33,489 nucleotides of DNA from CAG-390 sp045531455 (lineage in GTDB: Bacteria; Bacillota; Clostridia; Oscillospirales; CAG-272). A program made the position numbers and the translations under genes. Positions 7,431 to 14,557 of this stretch are shown in pieces. The stretch lies in NCBI GenBank assembly GCA_045531455.1, contig JAZSEA010000017.1, positions 1 to 33,489 on the forward strand, written 5' to 3'. The notes beneath the pieces were generated by a model. That model made no database searches, had not been told where the DNA came from, and saw only the letters and a program-made list of their open reading frames with translations. The number at the start of each line of letters is the position of its first letter. Within the stretch, counting starts at the first letter, position 1.

Positions 7431-8528
7431 TTAATTAAGGCACTTTTTCAATTCAGCCAGGTCATCGGTATCGATCCACCCGAGGTTAAATGCTTCGGTT
7501 ATGCTATCGAATCTTCCCCAATAGTATATATACAATTTCTGATCGGTTTCGAATATGAAATCAATACCGCCGACGGTTTCAACTCGCTCCTCTTCCTTGA
7601 AGGTCATGGCATTTGAGCCGACCATCACGGCATACACGTCATCAAACCTTCCATAGCACTTGACGTTGTATATATAATCAAGTTTATTCGGATCCTCGTC
7701 ATATTTCATATACTCCCAAACGATCTCTCTTGCTTCATTGTATGAAAGCGGGACCATACCCTGATTTTCCGTCTGCGGCGCGATTTTAAGCTCATCGGGT
7801 ATACGGGCGAAATACTCAATATACATATCATAAAGTATCTTTACGTCCGCATCGGTCAAGAATCCCTTTTCGTAAGCTTGGTGCAGATAGTAAAAGGTAG
7901 AATCGTGACAAACTTGCACCGTAGACTTATGGAAAAGGAATCTGTAGCCGCCAAGATCGCAGCGGTATCCAAAACTTACTATACCCGTGCCCGCTACAAC
8001 GATGCTGTCGCCGAATTTTCCGAAGTAAAAATGCGAATTTTCATAAGTATCCCTCCGCATAGCAGCCTCGACCGTCTCCGCAAATTTGCCGTATTTGCTG
8101 TTTCTTATCTGCTCAAGCTGCTCTTCGGTGTAAAGATCAGACTGCAGATAGTTATGCTTGAAATACGCTTCGTTAAGCTCTGCAAGGTCTTCTTCGGTCA
8201 AAATATACTCATCGTACATTCCGTTTGTCGTTTCTGATTCCGTTAACGATTCGCTTGTGCTTTCACTTGAGCTTCCCGCGCCCGCAGCAAAGTCAGCTAT
8301 TAGTTCTGCTACGTAACTGAAAACCGGAATTGCAAGCGCAAACAGGACTATACACGCCGCCAAAGAGGCGAGGTACTTCCAATGCTTAACGGGGGGTCTG
8401 CGGGTTATCCTCGAATCTTCCCGACGCGGAACCTTCAGGTCATCAAACATTTCTTCAACGTATTTGCTGTCCAGAAGTTCAATTACCTCAAGCAAGCGTC
8501 TGTTATTCTGTGCAGAATTCTCGTTCAT
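7431..8528 (-). CDS. membrane-anchored anti-sigma factor candidate
   Basis: The 365-residue protein starts at an ATG that overlaps the sigma factor's stop by 4 bases (ATGA), indicating translational coupling. The cytoplasmic N-terminus (about 50 residues) contains NRRLLEVIELLD, a motif shared with the second module's protein (NRRLLEAVEYID). One transmembrane helix spans about residues 52-73. A Ser/Thr/Glu-rich linker follows, then an extracellular domain with no recognised family that contains alternating aromatic and charged segments. This layout, and the gene order sigma then membrane protein, is typical of ECF sigma/anti-sigma pairs in Clostridia. The anti-sigma role is inferred from context. 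The outside domain may sense a signal and is unlike that of the paralogue beyond the N-terminal region. Confidence 0.7.
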   Translation of the reverse strand: MNENSAQNNRRLLEVIELLDSKYVEEMFDDLKVPRREDSRITRRPPVKHWKYLASLAACIVLFALAIPVFSYVAELIADFAAGAGSSSESTSESLTESETTNGMYDEYILTEEDLAELNEAYFKHNYLQSDLYTEEQLEQIRNSKYGKFAETVEAAMRRDTYENSHFYFGKFGDSIVVAGTGIVSFGYRCDLGGYRFLFHKSTVQVCHDSTFYYLHQAYEKGFLTDADVKILYDMYIEYFARIPDELKIAPQTENQGMVPLSYNEAREIVWEYMKYDEDPNKLDYIYNVKCYGRFDDVYAVMVGSNAMTFKEEERVETVGGIDFIFETDQKLYIYYWGRFDSITEAFNLGWIDTDDLAELKKCLN

Positions 8529-9082
8529 AACGTGACCCCCTCCTTCTTGAGTCTTTCGGCGAGCTTCTTCTTCGTTCTCGAAACCGACATCTTGACGCGG
8601 CTCTCTCCAAATCCCGTCTGTTTTGCTATTTCGGGATAACTGAGTCCGAGCCAGAATCGCATAGTAAAGATCTTCCTATCCTCTTTTTTCAGCGAGCCGA
8701 TAACGAGGTTCAGGATCTCTCCCGCACGGCTGAGCTCAAAATCCTCCGCGAGGTTGCTTCCGTCATCAAGTGTATCAAGAAATTCTTCGCCGACGATCCT
8801 GATGTTCCCGCCGCGCTTCCAGGCATTGGCACCGCTCGAACGGTTAAGGGCGTGGTTGCGCGATGCGGTGCCTATGTAAGCACGAAGATTATGAGGCTTT
8901 TGGGGCGGGATGCTGTTCCAGAGTGCCAGAAGAACGTCGTTGACGCACTCCTCGCGGTCTTCCTTGATCGGCAGAATGCCCGACATAACGAAATGACAAA
9001 GATCGCCATACTTCTTTTCGGTCTCCTTGATCGCATTCTCATCACGCGACCAGAACAATTCTATAATTTTCTCGTCCGTCAT
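8525..9082 (-). CDS. ECF-type RNA polymerase sigma factor (left module)
   Basis: The frame extends further upstream, but the start at 9082 is chosen because AAAGGAGG lies 7 bases before it and because the protein then aligns without gaps, over 185 residues, with the second sigma factor at 9634. Region 2 spans about residues 30-95 (EDREECVNDVLLALWNSIPP, then RAYIGTASRNHALN), and region 4 about residues 130-180 (DRKIFTMRFWLGLSYPEIA, then GESRVKMSVSRTKKKL), a helix-turn-helix. No long linker domain is present. It would direct RNA polymerase to promoters controlled by its membrane partner encoded next. More than half of the residues are identical to its paralogue by eye. Confidence 0.92.
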   Translation of the reverse strand: MTDEKIIELFWSRDENAIKETEKKYGDLCHFVMSGILPIKEDREECVNDVLLALWNSIPPQKPHNLRAYIGTASRNHALNRSSGANAWKRGGNIRIVGEEFLDTLDDGSNLAEDFELSRAGEILNLVIGSLKKEDRKIFTMRFWLGLSYPEIAKQTGFGESRVKMSVSRTKKKLAERLKKEGVTL

Positions 9083-9101
9083 ATCTTTTCCTCCTTTCGG
9101 G

Positions 9102-9117
9102 AACGTCCCTTCACTTA
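9102..9117 (-). promoter_or_regulatory. shared leader block, possible ECF-dependent promoter region (left module)
   Basis: On the minus strand TAAGTGAAGGGACGTT lies 20-35 bases before the sigma gene's start. The same block, with one change (TAAGTGAAGGGGCGTT), lies at 9411-9426 before the second sigma gene. Just upstream of it are GTGACGGTTT and, 13 bases on, GTCTAT, which look like an ECF -35/-10 pair. Autoregulation is an inference. Confidence 0.5.
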
Positions 9118-9180
9118 CATAGACAAGGTTTACCCGCAAACCGTCACACTTTTTTGATAAAAATTTTATTCTTCATCTTT

Positions 9181-9209
9181 ATAATAGCATAAATCCGCCG
9201 TTTTGTCAA
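9181..9209 (-). promoter_or_regulatory. sigma-A-type promoter of the left sigma module
   Basis: On the minus strand TTGACA (9204-9209) and TATTAT (9181-9186) are 17 bases apart. Transcription would give a leader of about 90 bases that includes the shared block at 9102-9117. Confidence 0.7.
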
Positions 9210-9216
9210 CAAAATT

Positions 9217-9242
9217 GCCCCACGGCGCGTGCGCCGTGGGGC
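9217..9242. repeat. second copy of the 26-base GC-rich palindrome
   Basis: The sequence is identical to 7398-7423. It lies 7 bases upstream of the -35 box of the left module's promoter, so the two copies bracket the whole left sigma/anti-sigma module. On the minus strand it is followed by AATTTTG, a poor T-run. Confidence 0.8.
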
Positions 9243-9317
9243 AGGCTTCGGTATAATAATATCACCCAAAATCATCTTTGTCAATACCTCAAAACTTTCA
9301 TAATACCCCGCACCCGC

Positions 9318-9346
9318 TTGACATTCTTCGGCAAATATGATAACAT
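9318..9346 (+). promoter_or_regulatory. sigma-A-type promoter of the right sigma module
   Basis: TTGACA (9318-9323) and TAACAT (9341-9346) are 17 bases apart. The -10 box is imperfect. It would drive a leader of about 280 bases to the start at 9634. Confidence 0.5.
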
Positions 9347-9410
9347 AAAAGAAAAATTTTTCAAAAACCGTGAAAAGCACGTAACCCGCGCGGGTCATTT
9401 TACTTCTTGA

Positions 9411-9426
9411 TAAGTGAAGGGGCGTT
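9411..9426 (+). promoter_or_regulatory. shared leader block (right module)
   Basis: TAAGTGAAGGGGCGTT matches the left module's block at 15 of 16 positions. A GTAACC sits about 25 bases upstream (9381-9386) and might be an ECF -35-like element. Unlike the left module, the block is over 200 bases from the start codon. Confidence 0.45.
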
Positions 9427-9612
9427 TTAACCGATTGAAACAATGCTAAGCAAATCAATTGAATCCGTTTTTTCGGTGGCTTAGCCGACGAAAAAACACC
9501 GATAAGACGAGCAAGGCGAGTCCGCGCGCCGAGGGGAGCCGCCAAAATCATTGATTTTGGCAGGCGGCGATAAGCGCGCGTATCAATTGAAAAACGCAGT
9601 TTTTCAATTGGG
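9427..9612 (+). other. structured leader insert before the right sigma gene
   Basis: This stretch separates the shared block from the Shine-Dalgarno. It holds several stems: GCCAAAATC/GATTTTGGC with loop ATT (9541-9561), and CAATTGAAAAAC/GTTTTTCAATTG with loop GCA (9584-9610). The latter ends 10 bases before GGGAGG (9621-9626). Nothing comparable lies in the left module, so it is likely an inserted repeat or a leader regulator. No gene is seen here. Confidence 0.5.
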
Positions 9613-9633
9613 GAAAGGAAGGGAGGTCAGAGT

Positions 9634-10191
9634 ATGGACGACAGAAAAATCATCGAGCTCTTCATGGCGCGCAACGAAGAGGCGATACGCGAAACCGAAA
9701 AGAAATACGGCGGACTCTGCCGCTCGATCGCGGGGAATATTCTCGCTCTGCGAGAGGACGTCGAGGAATGCGTAAACGACGTTATGCTCGGCCTCTGGAA
9801 CGCGATCCCGCCCGACCGCCCCGAAGATCTCAAGGCTTACATAGCAAGATCGGTCCGCAACCGTGCGCACGACATTTCTCGCGAGGCAAACGCATGGAAG
9901 CGCGGAGGAAGGGTGCAGATTGTCGGCGACGAGTTTTTATCCATGCTCGACGACGGCAGCGACCTCGCCTCGGATTTTGAGGCAAAGCGCGCGGGCGAGA
10001 TCATCAGCCGCGTGCTCGGGGAGGTCAATGAGGGCGACAAGAAGATATTCGTTCTGCGCTATTGGCTCGGTATGAGCATCGCGCAGATCGCAGAACAGAT
10101 GAGATCGGGCGAAAGCCGAATAAAGGTCTCGCTCCACAGAACGCGAAAAAAGATCGCGCTCGAACTCGGAAAGGAAGGAATCACTGTATGA
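9634..10191 (+). CDS. ECF-type RNA polymerase sigma factor (right module)
   Basis: The 185-residue protein starts at an ATG 7 bases after GGGAGG. Region 2 is at about residues 30-95 (EDVEECVNDVMLGLWNAIPP, then KAYIARSVRNRAHD), and region 4 at about 130-180 (DKKIFVLRYWLGMSIAQIA, then GESRIKVSLHRTRKKI). It aligns end to end without gaps with the left sigma factor, and the strongly conserved ANAWKRGG and LDDGS segments are shared. It overlaps the next gene by 4 bases. The two sigma genes are transcribed divergently, 551 bases apart. They are probably duplicates that diverged in the sensor partner. Confidence 0.93.
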   Translation: MDDRKIIELFMARNEEAIRETEKKYGGLCRSIAGNILALREDVEECVNDVMLGLWNAIPPDRPEDLKAYIARSVRNRAHDISREANAWKRGGRVQIVGDEFLSMLDDGSDLASDFEAKRAGEIISRVLGEVNEGDKKIFVLRYWLGMSIAQIAEQMRSGESRIKVSLHRTRKKIALELGKEGITV

Positions 10192-11480
10192 GTACAAGTA
10201 TTAAACCCGAAAACCGACGCCTGCTCGAGGCTGTCGAGTATATCGACGAGAATATCATACTCGGCGTGCTCTCGGAGCTGAGGATGCCGACGGACGGGAC
10301 CACCGCCAAAAAGCACACCGGATTTGCCCACGCAAAGCATATCGCGCTCATCGCCGCCTGCGCACTCATCCTCGGCGCCGCTATACCCGTCGTGAATTAC
10401 GTTCTGCCGAAGCTTGGGGCAGTGATCGGCGGAAACGCAGGAGCGGGTGAAAGCTCAGCCGAGCTCTCGGGGCACACCTATACCGAAGGTAATTTCACCT
10501 TCATCACTCCCTACGGAGAAGTACCCGAGGAATTCAAAAGTATAGTAGAGCAGAACCTCTTCCTCAATGTCCATGTTTTCGGAGATAAGCTGGTACGCTC
10601 ATACACAGATTACAATAATGGAAAAAACGTATTTGAAATCATCAATTACAGCGGTGAGCAAATAGGAGAGGTCATATTTGCAAGAAACGATTACGGCAAT
10701 CTTTCGTATGCTTATCCGACCCAAGACGGAAATATCCTTGCGGTATTCGGTGGCGGTCCGATCTATGAAGAACCGACAAAGCCCTATTATCATCCTACAA
10801 GACTTGTCAAATTCGATACAGCCGGAAACATCCTCGCTGTTCAAACATTGGAAGATATAAGCACAGGCTGCTTTAAATACGGATTTCAGACAGAGGACGG
10901 CTTCATTTTTGTCGGCTCTTATACAAAGAACATAGATACGAAACGCTTCAAGGGAAGTAACATAAGCATCCTTGAGATCGGTCATGATCTAAAACTCGGA
11001 AAAAGCCTGACGCTCGGAGAGGAAAACTATCATAACAACCTTAATTTTGCCAAATACGACCAAGACAAATTAAGCGTATATATTCGTTCGCTGATCGAGA
11101 CCGAAAGTTATGATCGTGAGGAAGATTACCGAATATATAATTATGATACAAATCTCAATCCGCTCGGCAATTGCGCAACAGATAAAGCTAATATACCGAG
11201 AAAAATCGATACATTCGACAAGTATTACGAAAGTGCCAACCTCAGACGAGCGCATTATTATGAGCTTATCGAATACGAGGATTTTGATCTTTTGGTTGCT
11301 GATTGCGGAACCGGAAACTATAAACTCAGCTTTAGCAGCAGCTATATAGATCCTCTTTCGCAATATAGTGAAACTGTTTATGCAGCCTATTCAAAGGACG
11401 GTGATTTGATCTGGCGCATCGGTATCGATTCAACAGATTATGAAATGTTGGATAGAGTTACTCAAGATTACGAAAAATAA
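10188..11480 (+). CDS. membrane-anchored anti-sigma factor candidate with extracellular sensor domain
   Basis: The start at 10188 (ATGA overlap with the sigma stop) gives 430 residues; the longer open frame from 10062 lies inside the sigma gene and is rejected. Residues 9-20 (ENRRLLEAVEYI) match the left paralogue's N-terminal motif, and a transmembrane helix spans about residues 51-72. After a short Ser/Gly linker the outside domain (about residues 95-430) shows repeated short beta-strand units ending in Asp-Gly or Gly-Asn turns (TQDGNILAVFGG, DTAGNILAVQTL, KDGDLIWRIG), suggesting a beta-propeller-like fold. The anti-sigma role is inferred from order and coupling. The sensor differs from that of the left module. 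Confidence 0.72.
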   Translation: MSTSIKPENRRLLEAVEYIDENIILGVLSELRMPTDGTTAKKHTGFAHAKHIALIAACALILGAAIPVVNYVLPKLGAVIGGNAGAGESSAELSGHTYTEGNFTFITPYGEVPEEFKSIVEQNLFLNVHVFGDKLVRSYTDYNNGKNVFEIINYSGEQIGEVIFARNDYGNLSYAYPTQDGNILAVFGGGPIYEEPTKPYYHPTRLVKFDTAGNILAVQTLEDISTGCFKYGFQTEDGFIFVGSYTKNIDTKRFKGSNISILEIGHDLKLGKSLTLGEENYHNNLNFAKYDQDKLSVYIRSLIETESYDREEDYRIYNYDTNLNPLGNCATDKANIPRKIDTFDKYYESANLRRAHYYELIEYEDFDLLVADCGTGNYKLSFSSSYIDPLSQYSETVYAAYSKDGDLIWRIGIDSTDYEMLDRVTQDYEK

Positions 11481-11654
11481 CAAAGAAATCTTAGTTCGAC
11501 AATCAAAGAAGCTCTCAAAGATACAGATTTTACAGATGCAATGCTCGTAGGAATGCTTGACGACCTCTCGGAATCCTACCGCGAAGAAATCCTCGCCTCC
11601 CTTTCCGAGGAACGGCGCGAGAGAGTGACCAAGCTGTTGACGGAGGAAGAATAG
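11481..11654 (+). pseudogene. in-frame coding remnant after the anti-sigma stop
   Basis: Directly after the TAA at 11478-11480 the same frame stays open for 57 codons to TAG at 11652. It encodes a charged, helix-like sequence containing MLVGMLDDLSESYREEILAS and EERRERVTKLL, with codon use like the neighbours. The ATG codons inside (11541 and 11553) have no ribosome binding site. It may be the former C-terminus of the anti-sigma protein cut off by a nonsense change, or the tail of a deleted gene. No family is recognised. Confidence 0.5.
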
Positions 11655-11681
11655 ATTATAATCCAATAAATTCATTTTCAC

Positions 11682-11711
11682 CCCGCGTGTCGCAAGATAC
11701 GCGGGTTTTTT
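11682..11711 (+). terminator. rho-independent terminator of the right sigma module
   Basis: CCCGCGT and ACGCGGG form a 7 bp stem with a 10-base loop, followed by TTTTTT. Confidence 0.8.
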
Positions 11712-11814
11712 AAGGTAAATTTCCTATATTTTGCATTTTGCCTTTTGCATTTTGCATTTTCATCTCCCGCTTTGCTATTTTGCTGAAAAATATTGTACTC
11801 AATGCAAAAAAATC

Positions 11815-11843
11815 TTGCAATTCGCACAAAGATGTGCTATAAT
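11815..11843 (+). promoter_or_regulatory. promoter of the MoxR-DUF58-transglutaminase operon
   Basis: TTGCAA (11815-11820) and TATAAT (11838-11843) are 17 bases apart. The spacer contains the inverted repeat GCACA-AAGA-TGTGC, placed where a repressor could block polymerase. A run of TTTTGCAT repeats lies upstream at about 11729-11760. Confidence 0.8.
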
Positions 11844-11863
11844 AGACTTTACTATATATACTT

Positions 11864-11882
11864 TTCCGCCCGTCGGGCGGAA
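11864..11882 (+). other. leader hairpin before the MoxR gene
   Basis: TTCCGCCCGTCGGGCGGAA is a near-perfect palindrome about 14 bases after the predicted transcript start. It has no T-run and is probably a 5' stabilising stem. Confidence 0.4.
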
Positions 11883-11935
11883 TTGCTTTCATCAACTTGT
11901 TTTAATTCTTGCAATAAACAGAAAGGATCACACTA

Positions 11936-12943
11936 ATGAACTCCGAAAAAGTAACAGAGATGACCACCGCAAACCCCGCTCCCGCATTCAACGTGCAGGA
12001 AAATTACGCCAAGGTGCAAGCCGTTATGACCGAGATCGAAAAGGTCATCGTCGGCAAACGCTCCGAGATCGTTCTTCTCCTGACCGCTATGCTTTCGGGC
12101 TCACACGTACTTATCGAGGACGTTCCCGGAACGGGTAAGACCACCCTCGCGGCAACCCTCGCAAAGGTAACCGGTCTCGACTTCAAGCGCGCACAGTTCA
12201 CCCCCGACATCATGGCATCCGACATCACCGGCTTCAATATCTACAACCGCCGCACAGAGGAGTTCGAATTCCGTCAGGGTCTTGTTATGTGTAACCTTCT
12301 GCTCGCCGATGAGATCAACCGTGCCTCCCCGAAGACGCAGTCCGCGCTCCTCGAGGCAATGGAGGAATCCAAGGTCACCGTTGACGGCGTAACATATCCC
12401 GTTCCCGATCCCTTTACCGTAATCGCTACCCAGAACCCCACGGGCTACGTCGGAACCTATCCCCTTCCCGAGGCACAGCTCGACCGTTTCGCGCTCAAGA
12501 TCAGAATGGGCTATCCCTCCCCCGAGGAAGAGCTCAATATCCTTCTCGCGCGCCGCGGACACAATCCCCTTGACGACGTCAAAGCCGTCATCAGCCGCGA
12601 CGAGCTCCGCGATCTCCGCGCGGGCGTATCCACAATCACTATCGACGAGGAGCTCTACCGCTACATCGTCCTCCTCATCGGTGCGACACGCCGCCATCCC
12701 TCTCTCGCACTCGGCGCATCCCCCCGTGCATCGGTCGCACTTATGCGACTTGCGCAGGCTTACGCATTCATCAGAGGAAGAGATTACGTCCTTCCCGACG
12801 ACGTTGCCGCAGTATTCCGTCCCGCTATCGGACACAGACTTATGCTCCGTCAGGACGCAAAGCTCAAGGGTATCTCCCCCGACGAGATCCTCGGCGAGAT
12901 CCTCCGCACCACCGCAGTTCCCTACAAGGGAAAGAGAAAATAA
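11936..12943 (+). CDS. MoxR-family AAA+ ATPase
   Basis: The 335-residue protein has Walker A PGTGKTT (residues 64-70), Walker B LLLADEINRA (121-130), a MoxR-typical SPKTQSALLEAMEE following it, sensor-1 region VIATQNP (about 162-168) and the LPEAQLDRFALK motif (about 177-188), then a C-terminal lid domain. MoxR ATPases are cytoplasmic chaperone-like enzymes whose partners are usually encoded next to them as DUF58/vWA and transglutaminase proteins, exactly as seen here. AGAAAGGA precedes the start by about 8 bases. The next gene starts 22 bases after the stop. Confidence 0.95.
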   Translation: MNSEKVTEMTTANPAPAFNVQENYAKVQAVMTEIEKVIVGKRSEIVLLLTAMLSGSHVLIEDVPGTGKTTLAATLAKVTGLDFKRAQFTPDIMASDITGFNIYNRRTEEFEFRQGLVMCNLLLADEINRASPKTQSALLEAMEESKVTVDGVTYPVPDPFTVIATQNPTGYVGTYPLPEAQLDRFALKIRMGYPSPEEELNILLARRGHNPLDDVKAVISRDELRDLRAGVSTITIDEELYRYIVLLIGATRRHPSLALGASPRASVALMRLAQAYAFIRGRDYVLPDDVAAVFRPAIGHRLMLRQDAKLKGISPDEILGEILRTTAVPYKGKRK

Positions 12944-12964
12944 TTACCCACCCTTTTGCCGAAA

Positions 12965-14554
12965 ATGTCAAATAAAAAGAACAAAAAGGCAAAAATGACG
13001 GAAAACACGCACGAAAAGGACCGCTTTTCGATCTCGGTGACCTACCGATTCTGGATCTGGGCGGCTGTCTGGATCGGATGCCTGATCTTTACGCAGGCAC
13101 TCCGCGCGCCCGCCTCGAACATCCTCTTCGGCTTTGTCTCGGTGATCCCGTGGGCATCGCTCGTCTACGCGCTCGTCGCAAAGGCAACGCTCAAGATCTA
13201 TATGCTCTCGGACACCACGGTTACCGAAAAGAACAAGCCCTTTTCCTACGAATTCCGCCTTATCAATGAGGCAATCCTGCCCTATCCCTTCATTGACGCC
13301 TATATCAAGCTCCCCAGACGCAGCAGCGTGCGCACCACGGAACGCTGCGTCCGTGTCGGCATGGCTCCCATGTCGAACTACACCGTTAAGGGAACGGTGA
13401 AATTCCGCTTCCGCGGAACATATGAGATCGGCGTGACCTCCTTCTACGTCTACGACTTCTTCCGCATCTTCCGCGTCCGCTCTCAGATGAATACTTTCAG
13501 CACGATCTACGTCCTTCCCCGTAAGCTGACACTCGATGCGGGAGACGCATTCTCGGTCTCCGACTCGGCTCTGCGCACGGTCAAGGCTCCCTACGTTTAC
13601 GATAAGCTCGAGGTCTCCGACATCCGCGACTATATGCCCGGCGACTCGCTCAAGAGCATCCACTGGAAGCTCTCCTCGAAGTCCGAGGAATTCATCGTAA
13701 ACGACTACAACACGGGATCTGCGGATATCTCCTACATCTTCTGCGATATGTCCGCGCACTTCCCCGATGACGCGCCCGAGCGTCCCTTCGTCAATCCCTT
13801 TGCCGAAGGATCCGATCCTCTTCCCGAAAACAAGGCAACCGAGGAGTCTGCTCCCACTGAGATTGAGGAGATAGAGGAGCCCGAGGTCATAAAGGAAGAA
13901 CCCGCCGAGGTCAAGGACGACAAAAAGAAGAAGAAAAAGAAGAAAAAGAGCGAATTTGACGAGCCGCAGAAGCCCGATATCCACACCCTCATAAACGACG
14001 AGGCTTACGAGGATATGAACGAATTCTGCGCGGACGGTGCGATCGAGCTTACTATCGCGGTGATCCTCCGCGAGCTCAGAAGCGGACGCGACGTATCCCT
14101 TATGTGGTACGACGACCGCTCCGAGATCGGCGCCTTCTGCTACGATCTTCACACGGTTGAGGACTTCGACCTGATCTTCAGGCTCTTTGCCTCCGCACCC
14201 ACAGTTCACTCAAGCAAAAAGATATCCAGACTCGCCGCATCCGCGGGCGACACCAAGGACTCGAAGGTCATGGTCGTTCTCCCCGTGCTTGACGACGAGG
14301 TCGTTGACGACGTCTGCGAGATCCCCCGTATCACCGAGATCATCGCCTACTCCGCCGAGGAAAGATACCTCTATCCCGAGCTTCGCCGCGCATTCATCGA
14401 GCATTGCCGCGAGCAGTTCTCGGCAAGAGGCATCAAGCTGATCGACGGCAAGCTCGACGAGGACAAGATCCTCGCCTCCGAAAGCGCCCTCAAGGACGGC
14501 GAGGAGGAAAAGGGCGGAAGCGTCGGCGTCGGCACTATCCCGGGAAGGAGGTAA
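12965..14554 (+). CDS. DUF58-domain membrane protein
   Basis: The start is uncertain: ATG 12965 gives 529 residues, a TTG at 12956 is possible, and ATG 12995 is also plausible; none has a strong ribosome binding site. Two transmembrane helices (about 28-44 and 52-72) are followed by a beta-rich domain and the DUF58 signature DYMPGDSLKSIHWKLSSK (about 222-239). An insertion (about residues 285-340) is rich in Glu and ends with nine consecutive Lys, unusual for the family. The remainder resembles a vWA-like fold (DGAIELTIAVILRELRSGRD). DUF58 proteins act with MoxR and transglutaminase partners at the membrane; a substrate is unknown. The end of this gene contains the ribosome binding site of the next. 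Confidence 0.9.
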   Translation: MSNKKNKKAKMTENTHEKDRFSISVTYRFWIWAAVWIGCLIFTQALRAPASNILFGFVSVIPWASLVYALVAKATLKIYMLSDTTVTEKNKPFSYEFRLINEAILPYPFIDAYIKLPRRSSVRTTERCVRVGMAPMSNYTVKGTVKFRFRGTYEIGVTSFYVYDFFRIFRVRSQMNTFSTIYVLPRKLTLDAGDAFSVSDSALRTVKAPYVYDKLEVSDIRDYMPGDSLKSIHWKLSSKSEEFIVNDYNTGSADISYIFCDMSAHFPDDAPERPFVNPFAEGSDPLPENKATEESAPTEIEEIEEPEVIKEEPAEVKDDKKKKKKKKKSEFDEPQKPDIHTLINDEAYEDMNEFCADGAIELTIAVILRELRSGRDVSLMWYDDRSEIGAFCYDLHTVEDFDLIFRLFASAPTVHSSKKISRLAASAGDTKDSKVMVVLPVLDDEVVDDVCEIPRITEIIAYSAEERYLYPELRRAFIEHCREQFSARGIKLIDGKLDEDKILASESALKDGEEEKGGSVGVGTIPGRR

Positions 14555-14557
14555 GCC

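Noticed and set aside
9144..9551. 135-codon open frame on the minus strand
   Set aside because: It crosses the sigma promoter, the palindrome and the leader of the opposite module, with no family similarity or start signal.
12968..14209. 413-codon open frame on the minus strand
   Set aside because: It is the complement of the DUF58 gene, which has clear family motifs and operon position.
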